A stretch of DNA of 64,000 nt from Saprospiraceae bacterium (lineage in GTDB: Bacteria > Bacteroidota > Bacteroidia > Chitinophagales > Saprospiraceae), in the NCBI GenBank assembly GCA_016787525.1, contig JAEUUP010000010.1, forward strand, positions 25,619 to 89,618. Reading direction: 5' to 3'. The notes beneath the pieces are model-generated. The model saw only the letters and a list, made by a program, of their open reading frames with translations, was not told where the DNA came from and did no database searches. How positions within the stretch are numbered: position 1 is the stretch's first letter; each line of letters opens with the position of its first letter. Position numbers and translations under genes: made by a program. This document shows positions 1-7,133 of this stretch, piece by piece.

Positions 1-343
1 CGGCATCCTCCAAAACACAATCACATTCAGATTTATCCCCCTCAGTACGACAAGAAATGCTGAGAACTTTCGATGACGAGGGTGCAATTTTTTCAATGTG
101 ATAAGTGCTATCAAGGGAGACAACCGTTTCCAACGCTTTGCCCGTACTAATCAATTTCGCCTCAGCAAATTGGTTTTGCCCGATTTGACTTTCCCATGTT
201 TTCACCACATCTTCGGGGGTGTTGGGCAGCTGAATAGTCCGTGTAGAAGCGTTTGATGATGAAGCATTTGTATCACCTTGTTTGCATGCAACAGCGAAAA
301 AACATAAAAGTAGAATAGACGCAAAAGCAATAGAATTTTTCAT
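1..343 (-). CDS. Lipoprotein, partial (3' end outside window)
   Basis: The reverse strand is open from an ATG at 343 to the window edge, about 114 codons. It starts MKNSIAFASILLLCFFAVAC, a classic lipoprotein signal peptide with a lipobox ending in Cys20, then a Ser/Asn-rich linker (GDTNASSSNAST). The mature part contains TPEDVVKTWESQIGQNQFAEAK, which resembles the helical start of NTF2-like or DUF4878-type lipoproteins; that match is inference. A dispersed 10-mer at 38-47 encodes Thr-Glu-Gly in CRTEGDK. The stop codon is not in the window, so length and C-terminal domain are unknown. It is transcribed divergently from the gene at 582, with 238 bases between them. Confidence 0.8.
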   Translation of the reverse strand, partial: MKNSIAFASILLLCFFAVACKQGDTNASSSNASTRTIQLPNTPEDVVKTWESQIGQNQFAEAKLISTGKALETVVSLDSTYHIEKIAPSSSKVLSISCRTEGDKSECDCVLEDA

Positions 344-581
344 TCAAATAAGGCTTTGTGTAAAAAAACAGGAGTGGAAATGAATGAGGTTTCAGTTAAG
401 CACGCAAAAGTACGACTTTTTTGGCTTTTTGCTAAGTTTTAGCAAAACTTTGACATAGCATTTTAGTTAAAAATTAGTTTTTCTCAAAATTTGGTTTGAA
501 ATTTGAATATCTAAAAAGTTTAAATAATTGAAAACTACTCAGTTTGGTTCACCAACCAAACACTTAAATCGCGGTAAATCA

Positions 582-1583
582 ATGAAATACCCACAACTTT
601 TACTGGCATCATTTCTTATTTTGCTTTCTGCAAACCTATTTGCACAACGCTTTGGCTACCCCTCAGTACACGAACGCCAACTGATTGGCACAAAATGGCG
701 GTACGCTTACACCTTGCACATCGAGTCGAACACGACCGTTCACCAAGCCGACAAGGACTATCAATACTTCCTGTTTTTCAAATATGACTTCACTTTTGAA
801 CAATCTTTGCATGGCAAATTGTCAAAAGGTAATTGGAGTTTAAGCGGAGGTACATTGTTTTATCCGTTCCGAAATATTAAGAAATTTGAAATTGCGGCAA
901 TAAATAATAAAGCATTAGTGCTTGAATTTCAACAACCTAACTCAAGTGGCACTTATCAATACCATTTCGTAGCGGTTGATAGTAAGGATGCGCCTTTCGT
1001 CCGACCTGCCAATGAGTTGCCCGAAGTCATTGTCGAAGCAGAACCCAAACAACCCAAACGGCGTTCGTGGTGGGCTATCTTAAAAGGCGGCGACGATGAG
1101 CAGAAAAAAGCTGAAACCAAGCGCAAAGAGCAGACTTATATCAGCGTCGAACTCATCGGTGGCGGCTACTACGGCGGCATTGACCCTGTCATCAAAGATT
1201 TTACACGCATCACGACTGATGGGCGTTTGATTCACGAGTTTCAGACAGTGAACAACCCTTTGCGTGTGGTCAAAAAGAACATCAGCCGCAAAGAATTGGA
1301 AGATTTTGCGCAATACATCATGGACAATAAGTTCTTCCAAATGCAGCGTATGTACGATTGCAACAGTCCTGCATGTGAAAAACGCAAAGTGATGAAGCCA
1401 ACGCCGATTCCGCTGCGCTTGACGGTGACTTATGGTGACAAAAAACGCATGGTGACGATTGCCATTTGGGGCGATGATAACTACAAAATGAAATATGTGG
1501 ACTATCCGCCAGCTCTCGACAATATCATCGAGGCGATTCAACGCATGACGCACCGTATAGATGACAAATTGACGCGGTCTTGA
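582..1583 (+). CDS. Secreted protein with lipocalin-like and DUF6438-like halves
   Basis: 333 residues. The longer reading frame begins at a TTG at 528; I prefer the ATG at 582 because it puts a clean signal peptide (MKYPQLLLASFLILLSANLFAQ) at the N-terminus. The first half (residues about 30-145) has the pattern IGTKWRYAYTLHI...GNWSLSGGTLFYPF, like lipocalin-type stress-response or META-type beta barrels. A basic linker (KQPKRRSWWAILKGGDDEQKKAETKRK) follows. The second half has VELIGGGYYGGIDPVIKDFTRITTDGRL and an IIEAIQRM end, like the DUF6438 family. Both family matches rest on pattern only. A dispersed 10-mer at 659 encodes YPSV. It is probably periplasmic; its role is unknown. It ends just before a terminator hairpin. 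Confidence 0.75.
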   Translation: MKYPQLLLASFLILLSANLFAQRFGYPSVHERQLIGTKWRYAYTLHIESNTTVHQADKDYQYFLFFKYDFTFEQSLHGKLSKGNWSLSGGTLFYPFRNIKKFEIAAINNKALVLEFQQPNSSGTYQYHFVAVDSKDAPFVRPANELPEVIVEAEPKQPKRRSWWAILKGGDDEQKKAETKRKEQTYISVELIGGGYYGGIDPVIKDFTRITTDGRLIHEFQTVNNPLRVVKKNISRKELEDFAQYIMDNKFFQMQRMYDCNSPACEKRKVMKPTPIPLRLTVTYGDKKRMVTIAIWGDDNYKMKYVDYPPALDNIIEAIQRMTHRIDDKLTRS

Positions 1584-1605
1584 CAAGCGTTTATAAAAAA
1601 CTATC

Positions 1606-1647
1606 AAAAGGCGTTGAGATACTGAGGGGGTGTCTCAACGCCTTTTT
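1606..1647 (+). terminator. Rho-independent terminator with the dispersed 10-mer as its loop
   Basis: The arms AAAAGGCGTTGAGA (1606-1619) and TCTCAACGCCTTTT (1633-1646) pair over 14 bases and run into a T tract. The 13-base loop (1620-1632) is the 11-base word TACTGAGGGGG plus TG. It serves the gene ending at 1583. Confidence 0.85.
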
Positions 1648-1812
1648 CATAGGTCAGAATAAACTTGTTCAGTTCATTATAAAAATCTAAATTTGCCAAT
1701 CGTATCTCTTAAACCATTTTTATGATATTTTTTTTTGAGAAAATTTAAACAAATTTGGTGTTCTGAGTATTTACCAATTTAAAAATTAAACAATTCTACT
1801 TTGACCAAATAA

Positions 1813-2040
1813 ATGACAACGATAGTGAACAATTTGAAAGATTTATTGGAACGTTCTGCCTTTGGCGTTTGCTCTTACTTAGGCGAAAAAATGAATATAG
1901 CCTCATCACGTGTTCGGCTCTATTTCATCTATATTTCTTTTCTGACGGTCGGTTCGCCTGTCATTTTTTACTTCATTCTGGCTTTTTGGGTCAATGTTCG
2001 GCGTTATATCAAGCGTCACCGCGATGCTTTGTTTGGTTAG
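1813..2040 (+). CDS. Small PspC-domain membrane protein
   Basis: 75 residues. The segment GVCSYLGEKMNIASSRVRLYFIYISFLTVGSPVIFYFILAFWVNVRR matches the PspC fold: a short G-C-S/G-YLGE-K helix turn, then one long transmembrane stretch (about residues 35-62) with a GSP turn, ended by basic residues. PspC proteins sit in the inner membrane and are linked to envelope stress. Bacteroidota often encode single-domain versions like this one, whose function is not established. The gene sits 27 bases before the hydrolase at 2068, and the promoter for that gene overlaps its last codons. Confidence 0.8.
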   Translation: MTTIVNNLKDLLERSAFGVCSYLGEKMNIASSRVRLYFIYISFLTVGSPVIFYFILAFWVNVRRYIKRHRDALFG

Positions 2041-2063
2041 CTGCTTGTATAGCCGTAACTTTG
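2032..2063 (+). promoter_or_regulatory. Bacteroidota-type promoter, nearly leaderless, for the 2068 gene
   Basis: TTTG at 2032-2035, a 20-base spacer and TAACTTTG at 2056-2063 match the Bacteroidota consensus TTTG-N19-TAnnTTTG. The ATG is at 2068, only five bases after the -7 box, so the transcript should start at or next to the start codon. Confidence 0.7.
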
Positions 2064-2067
2064 CCCC

Positions 2068-3018
2068 ATGAATACCACATCACCCGCAGCAACGAGAATC
2101 GAGTATCTCGAATCCAATCATTTTGATGGCAAAACAGAACATGCGCCCAAAATAAAGCCTTGGCAATTGCGCGTAGCACAATTTCTGTTTAGCACTTTTG
2201 GAAGCGTATCCCCTCAGTATATGGCGCGATTGGCTTATAAAATCTTTGCCACACCACGCCACCGCGCCAAACACCGTCAACCCGATGACTTGATTCGAGC
2301 TGCAAAAGTGATTGATTTGCCATTCGACGGGCATATTGTCAAGCTGTATGAATGGGAGAAAGAGCCTGATGCACCCATCATTTTGCTCGCGCATGGTTGG
2401 GAATCGCGCGGTACAGCTTTGCGTATGTTCGTCAAGCCTTTGCTCAATAAGGGTTTCAAAGTCGTTGCTTTCGATGCTTTGGCGCATGGTGATTCGGATG
2501 GCAGCACCAATAATCTGCTGACCAATGCACGCACAATCGCAGCTATTCATGCCCATTATGGCAATATTTATGGCGCGATTGGTCATTCTTTCGGCTGTTC
2601 AAGTTTGGTTTATGCACAGCAATTTGTGAATAATGCGATTGATTTTCAACGACTTGTATTTTTGGCTGTGCCGCACCGTACCAAACGTATCATGGACGGC
2701 TTTCTGGCATACATGAATGCGCCAAATGCTGTCAAAAAAGCTTTTTTTCACTACATCGAAAGCCTGACAAAACAGCCTATTGAGACTTCAGATACAGCCT
2801 TGGCATACCCTTCAGTAAAAGTCGGTCAATTGCTCTTAATCCATGACCAAGACGATGATGTGACTTCTATTGATGCCGCCGAGCGTGTTGTTGAGCATTG
2901 GGACAATGCTCTTTTGTTGGTTACAAAAGGCTATGGACATTTTAGAATTGCCAAAAATCCTGATGTTATTCGCAGGATTGTTGATTTTTTGGAAATGACA
3001 AAGAATGAAGACTTTTAA
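2068..3018 (+). CDS. Alpha/beta-hydrolase fold protein
   Basis: 316 residues with no signal peptide, so probably cytoplasmic. The fold signature is clear: LLAHGWESRG (oxyanion region, about 107-115), a GHSFGCSS nucleophile elbow with Ser174, an acid candidate in LLIHDQDDDVT, and the catalytic His in KGYGHFRIAKN near the C-terminus. This layout fits serine esterases or lipases of the Abhydrolase_6 type; the substrate cannot be told. An N-terminal extension of about 75 residues with a hydrophobic patch may cover the active site or touch the membrane. A dispersed 10-mer at 2210 encodes SPQY, and a one-base variant lies near 2809 (YPSV). A strong hairpin follows. Confidence 0.88.
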   Translation: MNTTSPAATRIEYLESNHFDGKTEHAPKIKPWQLRVAQFLFSTFGSVSPQYMARLAYKIFATPRHRAKHRQPDDLIRAAKVIDLPFDGHIVKLYEWEKEPDAPIILLAHGWESRGTALRMFVKPLLNKGFKVVAFDALAHGDSDGSTNNLLTNARTIAAIHAHYGNIYGAIGHSFGCSSLVYAQQFVNNAIDFQRLVFLAVPHRTKRIMDGFLAYMNAPNAVKKAFFHYIESLTKQPIETSDTALAYPSVKVGQLLLIHDQDDDVTSIDAAERVVEHWDNALLLVTKGYGHFRIAKNPDVIRRIVDFLEMTKNEDF

Positions 3019-3036
3019 ATGATTGATTCGGCAAAG

Positions 3037-3069
3037 ACGTTAGGCAAACTTCCAAAGTTTGCCTAACGT
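3037..3069 (+). terminator. Strong hairpin terminator after the hydrolase gene
   Basis: Perfect 15-base arms ACGTTAGGCAAACTT (3037-3051) and AAGTTTGCCTAACGT (3055-3069) with a 3-base loop, followed by a C/T-rich run. It lies before the likely start of the next gene at 3101. Confidence 0.75.
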
Positions 3070-3100
3070 GACCCTCTTTTTCACTTTTTACTCAATATTG

Positions 3101-4024
3101 ATGCTTGATAGATTAAAAATAGCCGCTCGTTTTCTCAAATTCTATTGGCGAGCAAAAACAAAATACCGCGTTCATTCGCCCTTCGTTTTCCAATTTGTGG
3201 AAGCGGTTTTGGAGGATGACCGTACATTCTATGTTTTTCGTGAAGCAGAAATACTGAGGGGGGAGTTGTTGAATTCTAACGATTCGATTGAGGTAGAGGA
3301 TTTTGGCGCAGGCTCGCATGTGAGTGGCTTGAAAAAGGTGCGCAAAGTGCGCGAAATAGCGGCTTCGGCGTTGTCACCTGCATTTCAATGTGCTTGGTTG
3401 TTTCGGTTAGTTCAGTTCTCTAAGCCTTTGTCTATCATTGAGTTAGGGACATCTTTGGGCGTTTCGACGCTGTATCTTACTGAGGGGTCGCCTCGACAAG
3501 CTCAAGTATTGACTTTGGAAGGTTCTAAAACAATCGCAGATTTGGCACGCCGCAATTTCGATTGGTATTACGATACTTTTTTGAAAATAGGTTTAAAAAG
3601 AAACAATCCCGACATTTTGGATTTTTCAAGTTATGAGAAAAATATAAAAACGGATTTTGAAAAAAATAAAATTCAAATCCTTGTTGGCACATTTGACCAA
3701 ACCTTGCAAAAAGCCCTGAATCAAGTCAAAAAACTGGATTTTGCCTTCATTGATGGCAACCACCGCCGTGAGCCAACGCTCGCTTATTTCAATCAATGTC
3801 TCGCATATGCTCACGAAGGAACGGTTTTGGTTTTTGACGACATTCACTGGTCGGAAGATATGGAATCGGCTTGGGCAACCATCCAATCGCACCCCTCAGT
3901 ACGTTTGACGATTGACTTATTTTGGTGTGGCATCGTGTTTTTTAGGCATGAAAACAAAGAAAAAGAGCATTTTTCGCTGATAAAAGCAGAATGGAAGCCT
4001 TTTTCGTGGGGCTTTTGGGCATAA
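3101..4024 (+). CDS. SAM-dependent class I methyltransferase
   Basis: 307 residues from the ATG at 3101. An in-frame TTG at 3059 lies inside the preceding terminator hairpin and was rejected. The SAM-binding motif I is IIELGTSLGVSTLYLT. A strand-4 acidic motif follows in KLDFAFIDGNHRREPTL, and VLVFDDIHWSEDM supplies further acidic residues. This order resembles O-methyltransferases of the MTF24 type (D-G-N-H after strand 4). The N-terminus (MLDRLKIAARFLKFYWRAKTKYRVHSPFVF) is typical of a Bacteroidota-specific group whose substrate is not known to me. Three dispersed 10-mers fall inside it (3252 LRG, 3478 TEG, 3892 PSV). Confidence 0.82.
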   Translation: MLDRLKIAARFLKFYWRAKTKYRVHSPFVFQFVEAVLEDDRTFYVFREAEILRGELLNSNDSIEVEDFGAGSHVSGLKKVRKVREIAASALSPAFQCAWLFRLVQFSKPLSIIELGTSLGVSTLYLTEGSPRQAQVLTLEGSKTIADLARRNFDWYYDTFLKIGLKRNNPDILDFSSYEKNIKTDFEKNKIQILVGTFDQTLQKALNQVKKLDFAFIDGNHRREPTLAYFNQCLAYAHEGTVLVFDDIHWSEDMESAWATIQSHPSVRLTIDLFWCGIVFFRHENKEKEHFSLIKAEWKPFSWGFWA

Positions 4025-4123
4025 CATTTTTTTAACAATGCGCTTTTATGAAGTATAGAAATATCTCTTTATTTTTGGCAATCTATTCAAAACCTTTGCC
4101 TTCATGCTATAACTTATCCGAAA

Positions 4124-4840
4124 ATGAAAAGAAATGTACTCTTCCTTCTGACTCTTGCTTATTTGGGCGTGTTTTTTAACGGTTGTATGCCCCCTCGAAC
4201 AGCTATTTTGACACCTCAAATTCCCGAAAAATATTTAGACAAAGATGGTTTTGCGATGCAAAAAAGCGACAGTATTGATGTTACTTTTGGCTACCTATTC
4301 AGTACACAAGACTACTTGGTTTTTGAGGTTTCTGTTAAAAACAACAGCACCGATTCGGCATACGTTGATGCGAGCCAATTCACATACTATGCAGCTTCTG
4401 CAAAAGACACAAGCCACCAGATTCGCTACTTCAAAGCCCACAGTATTGACCAAATCACGGAAAAACTCAAGGAACGCGTGCGTGAAAGAAATGTAAAAAC
4501 GGCAATATTGGTTTTGGCAACTGTAGCAGCCGTAGCAGCGGTTGAGTCTAAGAGTCAAAAAAATAGGTCTCCACGTTATCGCGATTATTCGTGGTCAATC
4601 CGAACAGGCGTAGATTTATCGTTCAACTATTTCGATGCTGTTATGTTTAGTCAGTTGACGAAAAAGGAAGCCAGAAAGGGTTTGGAAAAAAGTGTGATGT
4701 TGCCTAAGAAAATTGGAGCAGGCGAAACACATATCGGAGCAGTCTATTTTCCTCGTTTTGATGCGGCTAAGGAGCTCACTTTTAACTTTTATACTGAGGG
4801 GAGGGATTTTGTCACAATATTCAAACAAAAACTTCAGTAG
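4124..4840 (+). CDS. Lipoprotein of unknown function
   Basis: 238 residues. The signal peptide MKRNVLFLLTLAYLGVFFNG is followed by Cys21, the lipidation site. The mature protein has a beta-sandwich-like segment (YLVFEVSVKNNSTDSAYVDASQFTYYAA), often seen in lipoproteins that describe non-covalent surface domains. A hydrophobic Ala/Val stretch (TAILVLATVAAVAAV, about residues 126-140) may be a second membrane segment. No family is recognised. A dispersed 10-mer at 4792 encodes YTEG in the last 20 residues. It is followed by a promoter for proline dehydrogenase, so it is probably monocistronic. Confidence 0.75.
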   Translation: MKRNVLFLLTLAYLGVFFNGCMPPRTAILTPQIPEKYLDKDGFAMQKSDSIDVTFGYLFSTQDYLVFEVSVKNNSTDSAYVDASQFTYYAASAKDTSHQIRYFKAHSIDQITEKLKERVRERNVKTAILVLATVAAVAAVESKSQKNRSPRYRDYSWSIRTGVDLSFNYFDAVMFSQLTKKEARKGLEKSVMLPKKIGAGETHIGAVYFPRFDAAKELTFNFYTEGRDFVTIFKQKLQ

Positions 4841-4872
4841 TGTGCTAAAAATCAAGCTCTTTGTACGACATT

Positions 4873-4902
4873 TTTGGGTTTACTAAAAAACATCTACCTT
4901 TG
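4873..4902 (+). promoter_or_regulatory. Bacteroidota-type promoter for proline dehydrogenase
   Basis: TTTG at 4873-4876, an 18-base spacer and TACCTTTG at 4895-4902 match the consensus. The ATG at 4978 leaves a 5' leader of about 70 bases, which contains a GGAGTCC element (4932-4939). Confidence 0.7.
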
Positions 4903-4977
4903 TCGCCAGAAACAATTCCCCCTTCTCCGCGAGGAGTCCTATCAGCCAGTATCATATCTGAAACTTAACCAAATAGA

Positions 4978-6162
4978 ATGGAAATCAAAAAAAACGAGAT
5001 TAATTTTGCGAATACACAAATCGCTTTTTCCCACAAAACAGATGCAGAACTCAAAAAAATGGCGTGGCTTTTTCGGATGATGAATAAGCCAACTCTGGTC
5101 AATATCGGTACAACTTTGGCGATGAAATCTATTGAATGGGGCTTGCCTTTTGCCGAAACATTGACTAAAAAAACCATTTATGAGCAGTTTTGTGGTGGTA
5201 CAACCCTTCTCGATGCCTCACCTGCCATCGAAAATCTGGCGCGATACAATTCAAAAACCATTCTCGACTATGGTGTAGAAGCCAAAGAAAGCGAAGAAGA
5301 TTTCAATCGCACGATGGTTGAAAATCTGAATACGATTGATTTTGCCTCGCGTTCGGCACATATTCCGTTCATCAGTGTCAAAATCACAGGCATTGCGCGA
5401 TTCGATTTGTTGGCTCGGATTCAGCAAAATGCACCGTTGACGCATGACGAGCAGAATGAATATTTCACAGCATCGAAACGACTTGACGCTATTTGTCATG
5501 CAGGACGTGAAAAAGGTGTGAATGTGTTGATTGATGCTGAAGAGTCGTGGATTCAAGACACGATTGACCGCATGGCGAATATGATGATGGCGCGTTACAA
5601 CCGCGATAAAGCGGTGGTTTTCAACACTTTCCAGATGTATCGTCACGATCGTTTGGCATTTTTGAAAGAGTCGCATGAGTTGGCACAAGAGAAAAGCTAT
5701 GTATTGGGCGCAAAACTTGTGCGCGGTGCATACATGGAAAAAGAGCGCAAAAGAGCTGCTGAGATGGGTTATCCGACACCTATCAATCCCGATAAAGTAG
5801 CGACTGACAAAATGTACAACGATGCTTTGGTGTATAGTATCCAAAACCATGAGCAGATTGCCGTGATGAACGCGACCCACAATGCACAAAGTTCGATGCT
5901 CTTAGCGGATTTGATGGAAGAAATGGGCATCGCACGCGATCATCCTCATTTTTGGTTTTGCCAATTGTATGGTATGAGCGATAATATTTCTTTCAACTTA
6001 GCAGCAGCTGGCTACAATGTTGCAAAATACATGGTCTATGGCATGGTCAGAGATGTTGTCCCTTATCTGGCACGTCGAGCGCAGGAAAATACATCGGTCA
6101 CAGGTGATGTAAGTAGAGAGCTGGCTTTGATTGAAAAGGAAGTCAAACGGCGAGGACTTTGA
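4978..6162 (+). CDS. Proline dehydrogenase (stand-alone PRODH)
   Basis: 394 residues. It oxidises L-proline to delta1-pyrroline-5-carboxylate with FAD and passes electrons to quinone, the first step in using proline as carbon and nitrogen source. Landmarks of the PRODH barrel are present: FISVKITGIARF (131-142), IDAEES (185-190), VFNTFQMYRHDRL (214-226), KLVRGAYMEKER (246-257), FCQLYGMSD (about 328-336) and the C-terminal RRAQENTSV. There is no PutA-type P5C dehydrogenase fusion, and no P5C dehydrogenase gene nearby. The N-terminal helical region is long, as in eukaryotic-like and Bacteroidota PRODH. Its 1.2 kb contain no dispersed 10-mer. It is preceded by a good promoter. Confidence 0.93.
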   Translation: MEIKKNEINFANTQIAFSHKTDAELKKMAWLFRMMNKPTLVNIGTTLAMKSIEWGLPFAETLTKKTIYEQFCGGTTLLDASPAIENLARYNSKTILDYGVEAKESEEDFNRTMVENLNTIDFASRSAHIPFISVKITGIARFDLLARIQQNAPLTHDEQNEYFTASKRLDAICHAGREKGVNVLIDAEESWIQDTIDRMANMMMARYNRDKAVVFNTFQMYRHDRLAFLKESHELAQEKSYVLGAKLVRGAYMEKERKRAAEMGYPTPINPDKVATDKMYNDALVYSIQNHEQIAVMNATHNAQSSMLLADLMEEMGIARDHPHFWFCQLYGMSDNISFNLAAAGYNVAKYMVYGMVRDVVPYLARRAQENTSVTGDVSRELALIEKEVKRRGL

Positions 6163-6166
6163 TTGG

Positions 6167-6225
6167 TTATTAGTCATTAGTTGATTGGTCATTAGCGAAA
6201 AATCAACTAATGACCGATGACAATT
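6167..6225. repeat. Imperfect inverted repeat after proline dehydrogenase
   Basis: The arm TTAGTCATTAGTTGATT pairs with AATCAACTAATGACC, with a further GTCATTAG copy in the loop. Short repeats of the GTCATTAG type are frequent between genes in this phylum. It could act as a weak terminator or simply mark 3' untranslated sequence. Confidence 0.55.
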
Positions 6226-6365
6226 CAAGCAATAACTAATTAATCAATGAATGACAAATAACTGACTGTCATTGGTTTAGAATTAAAAAAAATAAAAATA
6301 AAAGGTAAAAACAAAAAATATACTGAGGGGGCATGATTTTTGGTGGAAAGAAGAACTGAACAAAT

Positions 6366-6403
6366 AAAAAGGAGTTGTGAATCAAACCACTACTCCTTTT
6401 TTT
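6366..6403 (+). terminator. Hairpin terminator between 6162 and 6577
   Basis: AAAAAGGAGTTGTG and CACTACTCCTTTTT pair with one mismatch around a short A-rich loop and end in a T tract. A dispersed 10-mer lies 36 bases upstream (6321-6330). The rest of this 414-base gap is AT-rich and holds nothing else recognisable. Confidence 0.7.
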
Positions 6404-6576
6404 GTTTGTCAAAAAAAGGGCAATTCCAAATAAAATGTTAATGATGGCGTTTTGAAATATAAATGTAATCCTTAAAGCATCTAAATTTTGTAAAAACACC
6501 TAAATTTGTCAATACTTGATAATAATTTTCCAAATACCGACATCTCTTCATGAATATTTTGACAAAACTACTGGCA

Positions 6577-7011
6577 ATGAAAAAAACTATATTTTCTATT
6601 CTCGTTTTTTTGCCACTCTTTTCGTTTGCACAACAAAATTCCCCCGTCACCAAAACGATTGACTCTCGCTTGTACGATGCCTATGGCAAAACGTATGTTG
6701 ACGCAGTGGCACAGACTGACGCATTCTTGATAAAGCGGTGGACGTATTACCTCGACCATGCTTTTTATGTGACAGACGAACTCGTGAGCAAAGATGGTAA
6801 ACCTTTGGACTACCCCTCAGTATCTGTACCCGATTTGGCGCATATTAATATTTTGATTTTGGAAGGTGAGCAAAATTTGAAACGCGATTATTACGTTGAA
6901 ACGATTTATCAAATCAAAGGGACGAATAAGTTTTTGGTTTATCACTCGGGGCAGAATTTTATTGAGAAATTAAATGAGCATCTAAATGAAGAAAAAAAGG
7001 CTGATAAGTAA
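6577..7011 (+). CDS. Small secreted protein, unknown function
   Basis: 144 residues from the ATG at 6577, which gives the signal peptide MKKTIFSILVFLPLFSFAQ. An ATG at 6550 would add nine residues before it and is less likely. The mature protein contains the segment YDAYGKTYVDAVAQTDAFLIKRWTYYLDHAFYVTDEL and a short beta-rich C-terminal half (YYVETIYQIKGTNKFLVYHSGQNF). No family is recognised. A dispersed 10-mer at 6813 encodes YPSV. It lies 122 bases before the giant adhesin gene on the same strand; a link to that system is possible but not shown. Confidence 0.7.
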   Translation: MKKTIFSILVFLPLFSFAQQNSPVTKTIDSRLYDAYGKTYVDAVAQTDAFLIKRWTYYLDHAFYVTDELVSKDGKPLDYPSVSVPDLAHINILILEGEQNLKRDYYVETIYQIKGTNKFLVYHSGQNFIEKLNEHLNEEKKADK

Positions 7012-7133
7012 CAAGTTTTATGTGATATACATCTGTTAAATCAAATCGCAATCAAAATTTACAGTCACATTACAACAATCAAAACCATTTAAAAAAACAA
7101 ATAAGAGAGAACCAATCTTTTATATATAGCATA

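Noticed and set aside
1080..1607. 175-codon reverse reading frame opposite the 582 gene
   Set aside because: It lies inside a clear gene with a signal peptide and has His/Phe-rich shadow composition.
3059..3100. Upstream TTG start of the methyltransferase gene
   Set aside because: It lies within the terminator hairpin of the hydrolase gene; the ATG at 3101 gives a normal start.
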